Assembly: GCF_016901815.1 (NCBI RefSeq)
Contig: NZ_JACSNR010000009.1
Coordinates: 1 to 64,000 of the forward strand
Direction of reading: 5' to 3'
Origin: Hydrogenoanaerobacterium saccharovorans
GTDB taxonomy: Bacteria; Bacillota; Clostridia; Oscillospirales; Ruminococcaceae
Length of the DNA: 64,000 bases
Shown here: piece after piece, positions 48,292 to 57,637 of the stretch
Layout: each line of letters starts with the position of its first letter
Position numbering within the stretch: position 1 is the first letter of the stretch
Notes under the pieces: generated by a model
Database searches by the model: none
The model's input: the letters and a program-made list of their open reading frames with translations, nothing else
What the model was told of the DNA's origin: nothing
Program-made: the position numbers and the translations under genes

Positions 48292-49789
48292 ATGAACAGG
48301 ACAAGATTGCTGGCTCTGCTGCTGGCAGCCATGATGACCGTTCCGGCGCAGATGACGGCTGCGGCGGCACAGCCCCAGACTGCCGTACGGACAGGGTCTG
48401 TCGCAGTGACGCAGGAGGACAAGTCGGTGGAAACCAGCCTGAGCAGTCTGGAGAATACCACAGTGGGCACCACCACAGAATTCACTGTTACTACCCGGGG
48501 CGAAAGCGATCCGCATACCACAGTCTATGGCTGTTTTACTGTGAACAGCAGTGAGCCGAACCTGGGTTCCGATGGCGATATGACCATCGAATATTATGAA
48601 ACTGCCGAACTGGGTCAGGGCTGGCATGAACTGCCCTCCAATTACTTCGGACCGGAAGAGGGCTTCCCGTTCAATGCGCTGGGCAATCCCATGGAGAGCC
48701 GGTTCAAGGTCACCTTCCACAAGCCCGGCAGCTACGAGATCGTGGTGCTCATCAAGGAAAAGGACGGCGATGAAGTGGTCTGCCAGACTGCCTCCTTTAC
48801 TGTGAATGTCACCGAGGAGGAGCCGGAGGAGCCCGGTCTCATCAAGAGCGAGGAGGAGCTGCGTTCCGCCATTGCGAAGGGCGGCACCGTGTGAGCTGGA
48901 GGACGGCGCGGACATCGTGCTCACCTCCCAGCTGACCATCTCCAATGCTGTCACCATCAAGGCGGGCACCAATGCCAAGATCCGGGCAGAGGGCACCATG
49001 CGTTCCTTCGGGGACAGCATCGTGACTGTGTCGGGGGTCAGTGCCAACTTTGAGAATGTAGCCATTGATGCCGGGGATCAGGCGGAATATGCCCTGATCT
49101 ATACCGATGGCGCCAGCGGTACACTCACCGGCGTGACTGTATCCGGCGGTACCGGTTCCGACCTGCTGGTGGACGGCGCCAATGTGACCCTGGGCAGCGG
49201 TACTTCCGCAGGTCAGACCGAGCTTGCCAAGACCGGCAGCGGCACCCCCAAGCTGGCGGTGCAGTCGGGCAGCAGCACAAAGGTGTGGGTGGATCACGAT
49301 ACCTACACTGCCCTGGGCATGAGTGAGGACGGCCTGGAGGAGCAGCTGGCAGCCCTGGTGAGCTCGGAGAGCGGCACAGTGGAGGCGGTAGTTGGTACCC
49401 AGCCGGGCAGCTCGGCGGAGAACGGTACACCGGTGACCGTGCAGCCTGATGATGCCGATGGCGGCGATGAGGACGACGGCGAGGAGAGCCAGCCGGAGGA
49501 GAAGACCTCCCGTACCGGCGGAGACTATTTCGGCAACCAGAAGTGGGCAGAGCTGAAGGCACAGATTGCTAAGGCAGAGGACGGCGACACCCTCGAGATG
49601 AGCGGTACCGGTCTGCCGTGGTTCCCGTCCAGTGTAGCCCGTGCTCTCAAGGGCAAGGATGTTACCCTGGAGATCCGCAAGAACGGCGTGACCTACACCC
49701 TGAACGGTCAGAAGATCGGCCCGATCACCAAGATCTGGTACAACTTCGATGAGAATCTGGAGACCACCCTGCAGCCTGTAGAGGAATAA
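48292..49789 (+). pseudogene. secreted beta-helix-type protein, broken by a one-base frameshift
   Basis: The frame starting at 48292 (signal peptide residues 1-24, ending in TAAAA) runs 200 codons through an Ig-like domain (FKVTFHKPGSYEIVVLIKEK) and stops at TGA 48892-48894. The +1 frame continues at once with ELEDGADIVLTSQLTISNAV, a pectate-lyase-like parallel beta-helix start, and reads to 49789. Removing the T at 48892 joins IAKGGTV to ELEDGAD with no other change and gives about 498 residues. An acidic linker (GGDEDDGEESQPEEK) precedes a last 75-residue domain. It may be a recent mutation, phase variation or a sequencing error. AAGGAG lies eight bases before the ATG. Confidence 0.8.
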
Positions 49790-49809
49790 TCCGGTTCTGA
49801 CCTGAACAT

Positions 49810-49849
49810 AAAAACACCCCTGATCCGCAGTGGACCAGGGGTGTTTTTG
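49810..49849. terminator. bidirectional terminator between convergent genes
   Basis: AAAACACCCCTG pairs with CAGGGGTGTTTT, with A and T runs on the two sides, so it can end both the beta-helix gene and the transporter gene read from the right. Confidence 0.9.
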
Positions 49850-49854
49850 ATTTA

Positions 49855-51081
49855 TCAGGCAAAGATCATGGGGGCCAGTACGCCAGCCAGTGCCACCGAT
49901 GCAATGGTGACTGTGGCGAAGCCGCCGACGATCATCTTGGGCATGATGTACTCCAGAGCCTTGGCCCGGGTTTCGTCATCGCAGTCCAGGCTGTCGCAGA
50001 CCTCGTTGGAGAGGATCTCAGTACCGGGGTAACCGATCATACTGGTGCAGGCAATGGCACAGGAAACCGCCGGGGAGTAGCCCACCAGCTTGCCGATGAT
50101 GATGGCAACCACACAGGTAGCCAGCGAGTAGATCACCAGCAGGCCAGCCAGCGGAACGATCATCTCCACTACGTCCATCGGCTCCACCTGAGCCAGGGTG
50201 CCGGGGAGCATCAGCATCAGGCCCAGCATCATCAGGCCGTAGGAGTCAGCCTTCTGCAGGGTGCCCTTCTCCAGGAAGCCCAGCCGGGTGAACAGCAGGC
50301 CGAAGAGCAGGTAGCTGATGTTCGGGTTGAGGAAGTAGTTGCCGGCGTCAGCGCCGGGGATCTGGGTTGCCAGGCCGACCAGATTGGCAACAGTCGCTAC
50401 GATTGCCAGCTTGAACAGCTTCATGTTGTTGGTGTTGCTGGCCTTGGCAGTGGGCTTGAAGATGCGGATATCCGGCAGCTTGAAGGTCTTGCCGCTGGAA
50501 GCAGCGCTGGCAGAGAAGTCGCCTCTTGCGATCTTGGCGGTGAGTTCCCGCTTCATGCCATAGGTTGCGATGGGCATACCGATGAACTTGCGGAAGGACA
50601 TAACCAGAATGGCAAAGGCAGCCACTTCCGGACGGCCGGCGGTATTGGCAGCGGTCTGCACCAGCAGGACTGCGATGGTACCGCCAGCGGTGGCAGGCAC
50701 TGCGGTGAGAGCCCACTCACGACCGAACAGCATGGCGCCAATGGTAAAGGCTCCGATGACGACACCCACCATGCCAAGCAGCGCCACAACGACCGTTTTC
50801 CATTCCTTGATCATATCCTCCAGGTCGATGAGGGTGCCCAGGTTGACGATGAGCAGGCCGACGCCGAAATTGCTCATGGCAGCAGCCAGACCAGGGGCGG
50901 AAGTGACATTGTCCGGGAGGATGTTCAGCCAGAAGCCGAACAGGAAGATGGCGCTGGCAAACATCAGCGAGGAGACATTGCCCTTGGTGAGGCGGGACAG
51001 ACATTCACCGATGACATACACACCGGCACAGGCGGCAAAACAGGTGACTGGGTTCCAGATTGAGAGATCCGCGATACTCAT
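49855..51081 (-). CDS. multi-pass membrane transporter, GltS-like in shape
   Basis: This 408-residue protein has 10-11 hydrophobic segments with a central hydrophilic loop (about residues 185-215, SGKTFKLPDIRIFKPTAKAS). The two halves look like inverted repeats with glycine-rich re-entrant regions (FGVGLLIVNLGTLIDLEDMI and PAVSCAIACTSMIGYPGTEI), as in GltS/ESS-type and related secondary carriers. I cannot name the substrate. The ATG at 51081 lies 15 bases after an AAAGG, a loose fit; the GTG at 51096 is an alternative. A long, structured leader is encoded upstream. Confidence 0.7.
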   Translation of the reverse strand: MSIADLSIWNPVTCFAACAGVYVIGECLSRLTKGNVSSLMFASAIFLFGFWLNILPDNVTSAPGLAAAMSNFGVGLLIVNLGTLIDLEDMIKEWKTVVVALLGMVGVVIGAFTIGAMLFGREWALTAVPATAGGTIAVLLVQTAANTAGRPEVAAFAILVMSFRKFIGMPIATYGMKRELTAKIARGDFSASAASSGKTFKLPDIRIFKPTAKASNTNNMKLFKLAIVATVANLVGLATQIPGADAGNYFLNPNISYLLFGLLFTRLGFLEKGTLQKADSYGLMMLGLMLMLPGTLAQVEPMDVVEMIVPLAGLLVIYSLATCVVAIIIGKLVGYSPAVSCAIACTSMIGYPGTEILSNEVCDSLDCDDETRAKALEYIMPKMIVGGFATVTIASVALAGVLAPMIFA

Positions 51082-51089
51082 AAATATAC

Positions 51090-51320
51090 TACGCACCTTT
51101 CGAGTGTGAAACGCTGTTCCGAGGTTTCAGCTTTTACAGGGCGCAGAAGCTCAGGTGGGGAACAGCGTCCAGGGGAGCTCCTGCTATTGGCAGCCGGTTC
51201 CGGCAGGGTTTTAGGTCGTCGCCCACCAGCGAGTCGACCCCGCGAAAGTCCGATAGGTCACATCCGCTATACCCGATGTCTGCCATTCCCTCACCTCCTT
51301 GTTTGGTCAGTTTCATGATT
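51090..51320 (-). ncRNA. structured RNA or leader upstream of the transporter, with possible small ORF
   Basis: The minus-strand RNA has several strong hairpins: GGTCG..CGACC with an inner CGC/GCG (51239-51214), CCTGC(CGG..CCG)GCAGG (51207-51180) and a ten-base stem ACGCTGTTCC/GGAACAGCGT (51168-51159 with 51120-51111) that ends 30 bases before the transporter start. A 50-codon frame (ATG at 51286-51284, behind AAGGAGGTGAGGGA, stop at 51134) runs through the same region. It may be a riboswitch-like leader, an ncRNA or a leader-peptide system; no known class was recognised. Confidence 0.5.
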
Positions 51321-51473
51321 TAGCGCTTTCATTCGCTAATATGAAATATATTATCCATATAATTCACAGCTTTGTCAAGGTCTGGACAAAACTTCGGGAT
51401 AGTGACGGAATACTTTGCCGATTCAGCACTCTGAATCGTGAATCTGTACAAAGCCCGCCCGTTCCATGCATAC

Positions 51474-51504
51474 AAAAAAGACCCCCTGTCCGCAGACAGA
51501 GGGT
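51474..51504 (-). terminator. terminator of the MFS gene
   Basis: On the minus strand GACCCTCTGTC/GGACAGGGGGTC is followed by six T, 20 bases after the MFS stop codon. Confidence 0.9.
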
Positions 51505-51524
51505 CATAATTTCCGGGGAAATTC

Positions 51525-52727
51525 TTATTCGGTTACCAGACGGGGCTTGCGGTTCTTGTACTGGAAGCGGTTCCAGATGCTCAGTACAGCTGCCAGCATA
51601 TACACCGCCGCTGCCAGCATGAAGGGATAGAGCGGGTTGATGCCATATACAAAGGCGGCAATCAGCGGGCCCACAGTGCGTCCCAGTGCCCAGAAGGCAT
51701 TGTACAGACCCGAAATGGTACCGGCCTGGTTCTTGTCCTCGTCCTTCATCATCATGACCTGCAGCACCGGTACGGTGATGGCATTGAAGGTGTAGTACAC
51801 CAGTGCCGACGCCATGAAGGGCAGAACCGATTTGAAGGAAACCATCATCGCAACCGAAACCGAGCTCATCGCCAGGATCACTGTGATGGACTTGCGCACA
51901 TCGGTGTGTTTGTTGATCCACATGTTGATGGTGGAGTTGGCAATGATGGCAATGACGCCGATGAGCGCCTTGAAGTAACCGTTCACCGAAGTGGGGAAGC
52001 CCAGCTGATCCCGCAGGAAGTAGCTGAAGTAGTTGTCATAGGCCATCATGGCAAAGCCGAAGCAGAATACAGTCGCCAGATATACACCCATGGCGGCATC
52101 CACCTTCTTCATGGAGGTGAACATGGAAGCCACCGGGTTGATCTCCTGGTAGTTGATGCGTCCGGTTTCCAGCTGGCGTCCGGGGGCATCCCGGAGCACG
52201 ATGGGCGAAATGACGCCCAGGAAGAGCACCGACGCGATCTGGATATAGAAGACGAGCATCAGGCTGTAATCGCCGATGGAGCCGCCCACGAAGTAGCCGA
52301 TGCAGGTACCCACCGACTGGAGCATGGCATAGTAAGCCATGTACTTACCACGGCTTTCCGAGTCGCTGACGCTGATGAGATAGGCCAGGGCATTGACCTG
52401 CAGCGCGCCGTTGAGCAGGCCGCTGATGGTACGGGCTGCCAGCAGCATGGGAACCGAACGGGCCGCGGCAAAGACCGTCTGGCCCAGGGCATAGCCGAAG
52501 TAGCCGAAGGCGATCATCTTGGGATAGGGCTTGCGGTCACCCATCTTGCCCCAGAAGGGGGCGGTGAGGAAGGTGAAGAAGCTCATCACCGAGAAGGCAA
52601 CGCCCTGGATATAGGAGGGCGCTTCGATCATCTGCAGGAAGGCCGGGGTGATGGGGTGGACAAAGTTCGAGGTTATGGTGAACCCGAAGTAGATCAGAAA
52701 GAACTTGAGGACTGCTCGGTTTTTCAT
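51525..52727 (-). CDS. major facilitator superfamily transporter
   Basis: This 400-residue protein has the 12-helix MFS layout with the loop 2-3 signature FWGKMGDRKPYPKMIAFGYF near residue 60 and a helix-5 region GYFVGGSIGDYSL. Such proteins are drug/proton antiporters or small-molecule exporters; the substrate cannot be told. The ATG at 52727 has AAAGGTGG eight bases upstream; the seven codons before it are probably untranslated. It is preceded by a 195-base structured leader ending in a T run, which suggests control by an RNA switch. Confidence 0.88.
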   Translation of the reverse strand: MKNRAVLKFFLIYFGFTITSNFVHPITPAFLQMIEAPSYIQGVAFSVMSFFTFLTAPFWGKMGDRKPYPKMIAFGYFGYALGQTVFAAARSVPMLLAARTISGLLNGALQVNALAYLISVSDSESRGKYMAYYAMLQSVGTCIGYFVGGSIGDYSLMLVFYIQIASVLFLGVISPIVLRDAPGRQLETGRINYQEINPVASMFTSMKKVDAAMGVYLATVFCFGFAMMAYDNYFSYFLRDQLGFPTSVNGYFKALIGVIAIIANSTINMWINKHTDVRKSITVILAMSSVSVAMMVSFKSVLPFMASALVYYTFNAITVPVLQVMMMKDEDKNQAGTISGLYNAFWALGRTVGPLIAAFVYGINPLYPFMLAAAVYMLAAVLSIWNRFQYKNRKPRLVTE

Positions 52728-52748
52728 GGAGAAACCACCTTTTGTCAT

Positions 52749-52945
52749 GAAATCAGCGGATAGTTAGTCCGCGCAAACACGGCTTGTAATAAAAAACGCC
52801 GGAACAGCGTCTGCCGGGCCTATGCAGCCGGACACCCGGGGATTCCCGGGGCTTGTACAGCATTGGAGGCAGGGGGCTCGGAACCCGGGCCAGCTCCCTC
52901 CCAGGCTGGGACAACAGACCGCTGCGGTAAAACATAATAACCGCT
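52749..52945 (-). ncRNA. rod-shaped structured leader or small RNA upstream of the MFS gene
   Basis: The minus-strand RNA closes with CAGCG(G)TCTG/CAGACGCTG (52924-52915 with 52813-52805) and contains GGAGG..CCTCC (52901-52897 with 52869-52865) and CCCGGG..CCCGGG (52850-52835) hairpins. A six-T run (plus-strand A at 52791-52796) follows, about 65 bases before the MFS start. Form fits either a riboswitch with a terminator or an independent ncRNA of about 155 bases. I could not match it to T-box, SAM, TPP, guanidine or 6S consensus. Confidence 0.55.
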
Positions 52946-52951
52946 GCGGCT

Positions 52952-52981
52952 ATTATACCATTTTTAACCGGCTGAGCACAA
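52952..52981 (-). promoter_or_regulatory. promoter of the structured leader and MFS gene
   Basis: On the minus strand TATAAT (52957-52952) is preceded by TTGTGC with 18-base spacing. Confidence 0.65.
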
Positions 52982-53153
52982 CTGCATTTTATACGAAAAG
53001 ACAGGATTTTTTCTGTTCCGCACCCGGATCAGCCCGTCCGTGTGACAGGGGGTATACTATTATAATAGGGTACCGGGTGAGAGCCCTGTCCTTGACTGGA
53101 TCGGGAGGGAGCGGTATACTGGAAGAGAGAGGAACTGAAAGGAGGGGCTGTCC

Positions 53154-53579
53154 ATGCGGGAACAGTATGATCAGAGCCGGAAGAAGGTGTCCCGGAACTG
53201 TCTGCTCCTGGGGGCGCTGGAAGTGGTTCTCGGTGTCCTTGTCTACTTCGAGATAGCAGAGCTTCCGTCCCTGCCTTTCACTGACTCCCGCCTTCCGGAG
53301 GCTGTGGGGATTGCCGCCGTCTACTATGGGGCGTATCTGCTCTACTGGGGCGGCATACTCTGGCAGCAGGCCGGCGATGCGGAGCAGTGGCGGCAGACAG
53401 TGAGCCGGATCGCTGAGAAGTTCTGCTCCCATCCGACCCTGAGCCTGGCGGTGCTTGCCGGGATCATAGCGGTGGAATGGGTGATCTGGAAAACGACCCA
53501 TGTCGCCATCGCCCTTCTGGCGGCGGGGGTGCTCACTCTGCTGTTCCTGCCGCTCCTTCGGCAGATGCGCCGCCTGTAA
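53154..53579 (+). CDS. small membrane protein
   Basis: This 141-residue protein has four hydrophobic segments (about residues 15-33, 50-70, 95-112, 115-133) between short charged ends. I recognise no family. AAAGGAGGGGCTGTCC precedes the ATG, and a TATACT/TATAAT-type -10 (53052-53067) lies 90 bases upstream. A perfect terminator follows. Its function is unknown. Confidence 0.65.
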   Translation: MREQYDQSRKKVSRNCLLLGALEVVLGVLVYFEIAELPSLPFTDSRLPEAVGIAAVYYGAYLLYWGGILWQQAGDAEQWRQTVSRIAEKFCSHPTLSLAVLAGIIAVEWVIWKTTHVAIALLAAGVLTLLFLPLLRQMRRL

Positions 53580-53591
53580 ACCCAATGAAAT

Positions 53592-53631
53592 TCCGGCCTG
53601 CCCGGTCAACTGTGCCGGGCAGGCCGGTTTC
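53592..53631 (+). terminator. terminator before the S10 operon
   Basis: CCGGCCTGCCCGG pairs perfectly with CCGGGCAGGCCGG, followed by TTTCGT. The T run is short. Confidence 0.82.
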
Positions 53632-53721
53632 GTCATATCGCACAATTCTGGCACACAGTTCTGTGCGTTTCGGAGAAATTCATAGAAAACGCGATTTTTC
53701 AGGCATTTCTGAAAAAAATGC

Positions 53722-53750
53722 TTGCAATCGGCACCCCTCCGTGATATTAT
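53722..53750 (+). promoter_or_regulatory. promoter of the S10 ribosomal operon
   Basis: TTGCAA and TATTAT are separated by 17 bases (an overlapping TATAAT at 53748 gives 20). The first gene begins 337 bases downstream, leaving a long leader. Confidence 0.75.
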
Positions 53751-53755
53751 AATTA

Positions 53756-54087
53756 AGCGTGACTGCACAAGATATGCGATGAAGCGAGAGGTTGCCGCAA
53801 GAATGCGGGGAATTTTCGCCGAGTATGTCCGATTTCAAACCGGGCGACTTCACTTTTGAATACTGAACGGGAAATCCTGTGGAGAACTTGTTCTCCGGCG
53901 GGAGTTCTCATCGTCAGCCCTCCGGCAGGTCCGGCAGGGAAAAGGTGGTTCCGGGTAAACAGCACGGTTTTCAACTCGAAAATCAGGGCGGTTTGGCCGG
54001 TTTTTTCTATGAAGGGCGATGAAACACCCGGCAGGGTGTTCAGTAGGAGGCGTCGCTGCAAAACAAATTATTAGGGAGGCGATGAAT
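53756..54087 (+). promoter_or_regulatory. S10 operon leader with attenuator
   Basis: This leader of about 330 bases includes a GAAGCGAGAGGTTGCCGC element (53780-53797) and an intrinsic-terminator shape: CCGGGTAAAC (53951-53960) pairs with GTTTGGCCGG (53991-54000) with one mismatch and is followed by six T (54001-54006). ACACCC/GGGTGT (54024-54039) follows. S10 leaders are known regulatory sites in bacteria (L4 in Escherichia coli); whether L4 acts here is unknown. Confidence 0.6.
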
Positions 54088-54399
54088 GTGGCAGTCAAGG
54101 AAAAAATCAGAATCAGACTGAAGGGTTATGATCACCGTCTGGTGGATCTTTCGGCAGAAAAGATCGTGGAAACAGCGAAGCGTACCGGCGCAAGAGTGTC
54201 CGGCCCGATCCCGCTGCCCACTGAGCGTGAGATCGTAACCATCCTGCGCGCTGTTCATAAGTACAAGGACAGCCGTGAGCAGTTTGAGACCAGAACCCAC
54301 AAGAGACTCATTGACATCCTGAGACCCTCGAACAAGACTGTTGAGGCTCTCACAAGTCTGGAGCTCCCTGCCGGTGTCGAGATCGAGATCAAGCTGTAA
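54088..54399 (+). CDS. rpsJ: 30S ribosomal protein S10
   Basis: S10 is a 30S head protein that in other bacteria also joins NusB in antitermination. The 103 residues are standard ([20 protein letters not shown], then [20 protein letters not shown]). A GTG start at 54088 is chosen because AGGGAGG is eight bases upstream, while the ATG at 54082 is too close. It is the first gene of the S10-spc array. Confidence 0.97.
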   Translation: MAVKEKIRIRLKGYDHRLVDLSAEKIVETAKRTGARVSGPIPLPTEREIVTILRAVHKYKDSREQFETRTHKRLIDILRPSNKTVEALTSLELPAGVEIEIKL

Positions 54400-54470
54400 A
54401 AAGCATCTCGGTGTTCACCGGGTCATGTCGGCGTAAAGTCGACCAATAACCTTAGGAGGTAGGAAAGAAA

Positions 54471-55103
54471 ATGCAAAAGTACATTATCGGCAAGAAGATC
54501 GGTATGACTCAGCTCTTTGATGAGAACGGCAAGTTCATTCCGGTTACTGTCATCGAGGCAGGTCCCTGCATCGTGACCCAGAAGAAGACAATCGAAAACG
54601 ACGGCTACGAAGCCGTGCAGATCGGTTACGGCGAGGTGACTGACAAGCACCTGAACAAGCCGATGAAGGGCCACTTTGCCAAGGCTGACGTGGCTGCCAA
54701 GAAGTTCCTGCGGGAATTCCGTGCAGATAACTGCGGTGAAAAGAATGTCGGCGATCTGATCAAGGCCGATACCTTCGCGGCTGGCGACAAGGTAGATGTC
54801 TGCGGCATCAGCAAAGGTAAGGGCTATCAGGGCGTAATCAAGCGTTTCGGCGCTCACTCCCTGAAGGATACCCACGGTACCGGCCCTGTGCACAGACATG
54901 CCGGTTCCAACGGCGCCAACTCCACTCCCAGCCGTGTATACAAGGGCAAGATCCTGCCCGGCCACATGGGTGTTGAGCAGGTGACTGTTCAGAACCTGGA
55001 AGTAGTAAAGGTTGACGCAGAGAATAACCTGATCGCTCTCAAGGGCGCCATTCCTGGTCCCAAGGGCGGCATCGTTACCATCACAGACAGCGTCAAGGCG
55101 TAA
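54471..55103 (+). CDS. rplC: 50S ribosomal protein L3
   Basis: L3 is an early 50S assembly protein reaching the peptidyl-transferase centre. The 210 residues include the loop [20 protein letters not shown] and the extended [20 protein letters not shown] region. CTTAGGAGGTAGG precedes the ATG. It lies 71 bases after rpsJ in operon order. Confidence 0.97.
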   Translation: MQKYIIGKKIGMTQLFDENGKFIPVTVIEAGPCIVTQKKTIENDGYEAVQIGYGEVTDKHLNKPMKGHFAKADVAAKKFLREFRADNCGEKNVGDLIKADTFAAGDKVDVCGISKGKGYQGVIKRFGAHSLKDTHGTGPVHRHAGSNGANSTPSRVYKGKILPGHMGVEQVTVQNLEVVKVDAENNLIALKGAIPGPKGGIVTITDSVKA

Positions 55104-55120
55104 GGAAGGAGGAGTACACA

Positions 55121-55744
55121 ATGCCAAAGGTAACAGTTTATGATATGACCGGCAAGAGCGTTGGGGAAATGAACCTTTCGGACGCCGTGTTCGGCATCGA
55201 GCCGAATGCAGCAGTTATGCACGCTGCAGTCGTTAACTACCTGGCCAACCAGCGTCAGGGCACTCAGTCCACTCTGACCCGCGCAGAGGTTCGCGGCGGT
55301 GGCCGCAAGCCCTGGAGACAGAAGGGCACTGGTCATGCAAGACAGGGTTCCATCCGCGCTCCCCAGTGGACACACGGCGGTATCGCCCTGGGCCCGAAGC
55401 CCCGTGACTACAGCTACTCGCTCAACCGCAAGGTAAAGCGTCTGGCTATCAAGTCCGCTTTCTCCACCAAGGCTCTGGAGGAGAACATCATCGTTGTGGA
55501 CAACATTGATGTGACCGAGTACAAGACCAAGACCGTTGTGGCTATGCTCAAGGCTCTGGGTGCTGAGAAGAAGGCACTCATCGTAATGCCTGAGAAGAAC
55601 GAGCAGTTCATCAAGAGCGCAGCCAATATCCCGGGCGTAAAGACCGCTCTGGTAAACACACTGAACACCTACGATGTCCTGAACGCCGGCAAGTTCATCA
55701 TTGCCAAGGACGCCGTAGCCAAGCTCGAGGAGGTGTACGCATAA
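55121..55744 (+). CDS. rplD: 50S ribosomal protein L4
   Basis: L4 lines the exit tunnel and in gamma-proteobacteria represses the S10 operon. The 207 residues hold the tunnel loop [29 protein letters not shown] precedes the ATG. Its TAA stop shares one base with the rplW ATG. Confidence 0.97.
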   Translation: MPKVTVYDMTGKSVGEMNLSDAVFGIEPNAAVMHAAVVNYLANQRQGTQSTLTRAEVRGGGRKPWRQKGTGHARQGSIRAPQWTHGGIALGPKPRDYSYSLNRKVKRLAIKSAFSTKALEENIIVVDNIDVTEYKTKTVVAMLKALGAEKKALIVMPEKNEQFIKSAANIPGVKTALVNTLNTYDVLNAGKFIIAKDAVAKLEEVYA

Positions 55745-56040
55745 TGAAGGCACCGCAGGATATCATTATCGCTCCTGTTATCACAGAAAAGAGCATGGCG
55801 GGCATCGCCACCAAGAAGTACACCTTCAAGGTTGCTTGCGACGCTAACAAGATTGAGATTGCCAAGGCAATCGAGTCCCTGTTCCCTGGCACCAAGGTTG
55901 CCAAGGTAAACACCATGAACGTAGCCGGCAAGGCCAAGCGCATGGGTATGAACCAGGGCTACAGATCTGACTGGAAGAAGGCCATCGTAACTCTCGCCGA
56001 GGGATCCAATGGCATCGAGTTCTTCGAGACGATGCTGTAA
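55744..56040 (+). CDS. rplW: 50S ribosomal protein L23
   Basis: L23 surrounds the tunnel exit and is the docking site for trigger factor and the signal recognition particle. The 98 residues start [20 protein letters not shown]. The start overlaps the rplD stop (TAATG), and GAGGAGG lies upstream. Eighty bases without a gene follow. Confidence 0.97.
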   Translation: MKAPQDIIIAPVITEKSMAGIATKKYTFKVACDANKIEIAKAIESLFPGTKVAKVNTMNVAGKAKRMGMNQGYRSDWKKAIVTLAEGSNGIEFFETML

Positions 56041-56120
56041 GAGGCCGCGTGAACAAGTACGCAGCCAGTATGGGATTGGCTCATAATCCCGCCAACTAAT
56101 ATGAGGAGAGTGAAACCGCA

Positions 56121-56954
56121 ATGGCTATCAAAAAGTTCAAGCCCACCAGCCCCAGCCGTCGTCAGATGACTGTGACTGATTACTCCGGGCTTTCCAAGGT
56201 TGCTCCCGAGAGAAGCCTGCTCGTAAGCCTGAAGCAGAACTCCGGCCGCAACAACACCGGTAAGATCACCGTCCGCCACAGAGGCGGCGCTAACCGCAGA
56301 AAGTACCGCATCATCGACTTCAAGAGAGACAAGGCCGGTATCCCCGCCACCGTTCTCACCCTGGAGTACGATCCCAACCGTTCCGCTCACATCGCGCTGA
56401 TCCAGCACGAGGACGGCGAGAAGCGCTACATCATCGCTCCCGCTGGCCTGTCTGTTGGTGACACCGTAGTGTCCGGCGCCGGCGCCGACATCAAGCCCGG
56501 CAATGCTCTGCCCATGCTGAACATTCCGGTTGGTACCTTTATCCACAACATTGAGATGCACCCCGGCAAGGGCGCGCAGCTGGCCCGTTCCGCTGGCGTT
56601 ATGGCTCAGCTGATGGCTAAGGAAGGCGCTTACGCCCTGATCCGGCTCCCCTCCGGTGAGCTGAGAAATGTACCCGTAGAGTGCATGGCCACCATCGGTC
56701 AGGTAGGCAATACCGATCACGAGAACGTGAACTACGGTAAGGCCGGCCGCAGAAGACACATGGGCTGGCGTCCCACCGTCCGCGGTTCTGTAATGAACCC
56801 GAACGATCACCCCCACGGTGGTGGTGAAGGCAAGAGCCCCGTTGGTCGTCCCGGCCCTGTTACCCCTTGGGGCAAGCCTGCACTGGGCTACAAGACAAGA
56901 GCGCATAAGAACCGCTCCAACAAGTTCATCGTGAAGCGCCGCAACGATAAGTAA
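56121..56954 (+). CDS. rplB: 50S ribosomal protein L2
   Basis: L2 is needed for subunit joining and peptidyl transfer. The 277 residues have the expected [21 protein letters not shown]-terminal stretch with the conserved His residues. A GAGGAGAG site precedes the ATG. Confidence 0.97.
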   Translation: MAIKKFKPTSPSRRQMTVTDYSGLSKVAPERSLLVSLKQNSGRNNTGKITVRHRGGANRRKYRIIDFKRDKAGIPATVLTLEYDPNRSAHIALIQHEDGEKRYIIAPAGLSVGDTVVSGAGADIKPGNALPMLNIPVGTFIHNIEMHPGKGAQLARSAGVMAQLMAKEGAYALIRLPSGELRNVPVECMATIGQVGNTDHENVNYGKAGRRRHMGWRPTVRGSVMNPNDHPHGGGEGKSPVGRPGPVTPWGKPALGYKTRAHKNRSNKFIVKRRNDK

Positions 56955-56979
56955 GGCGCGCTGAAAGGAGGAGTAACTG

Positions 56980-57261
56980 ATGGGTAGAAGCATCAAGAAG
57001 GGCCCGTTCGTGCAGCCTGTGCTGCTCAAGCGCGTCAGAGAGATGAATGAAGCCGGCGAGAAGAGAGTTCTCAAGACCTGGAGCCGTGCCTCGACAATTT
57101 TCCCGGAGTTTGTAGGACATACCTTCGCCGTGCATGACGGTCGGAAGCATGTTCCGGTATATGTGACCGAAGATATGGTAGGCCACAAGCTGGGAGAGTT
57201 CGCTCCCACAAGAACATTCAAGGGCCACGCTGGCTCCAAGACAAGTAACACCGGTAAGTAA
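56980..57261 (+). CDS. rpsS: 30S ribosomal protein S19
   Basis: S19 pairs with S13 in the 30S head. The 93 residues contain [20 protein letters not shown] and [30 protein letters not shown] precedes the ATG. Confidence 0.97.
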   Translation: MGRSIKKGPFVQPVLLKRVREMNEAGEKRVLKTWSRASTIFPEFVGHTFAVHDGRKHVPVYVTEDMVGHKLGEFAPTRTFKGHAGSKTSNTGK

Positions 57262-57282
57262 TAGCCGAGAGGAGGAGAACAA

Positions 57283-57618
57283 ATGGAAGCAAGGGCTTAT
57301 CTGAAATATGCCCGTATCGCACCCCGTAAGGTGCAGATCGTGCTTGACCTGATCCGGAACAAGCCGGTTGACCAGGCTATGGCTATCCTCAAGCACACAC
57401 CCAAGGCTGCTTGTGAGCCGCTGGAGAAGCTTCTGAAGTCGGCTATTGCAAACGCCGAGAACAACCACAACATGGACAAGAACAACCTGTATGTGGCAGA
57501 GTGCTTCGTAGCTCCTGGCCCGGTTCTCAAGAGAATGAGACCCCGCGCTCAGGGCCGCGCCTTCAGAGTGCTGAAGAGAACATCGCACATCACAATCGCT
57601 CTCAAAGAGAGAGACTAA
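57283..57618 (+). CDS. rplV: 50S ribosomal protein L22
   Basis: L22 lines the narrow part of the exit tunnel and contacts macrolide sites. The 111 residues include [20 protein letters not shown] and the beta-hairpin [31 protein letters not shown] precedes the ATG. Confidence 0.97.
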   Translation: MEARAYLKYARIAPRKVQIVLDLIRNKPVDQAMAILKHTPKAACEPLEKLLKSAIANAENNHNMDKNNLYVAECFVAPGPVLKRMRPRAQGRAFRVLKRTSHITIALKERD

Positions 57619-57637
57619 CCGGAAGAGGAGGTAAACT

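Noticed and set aside
48806-49789. Separate gene for the second half of the beta-helix protein
   Set aside because: The first residues of that frame are an out-of-frame Arg/Ser-rich reading of the upstream gene, there is no ribosome binding site, and one base change joins it to the upstream frame.
51134-51316. Sixty-codon minus-strand frame as a firm protein gene
   Set aside because: It has a very good ribosome binding site but overlaps a strongly folded RNA and matches no family, so it is noted only inside the RNA candidate.
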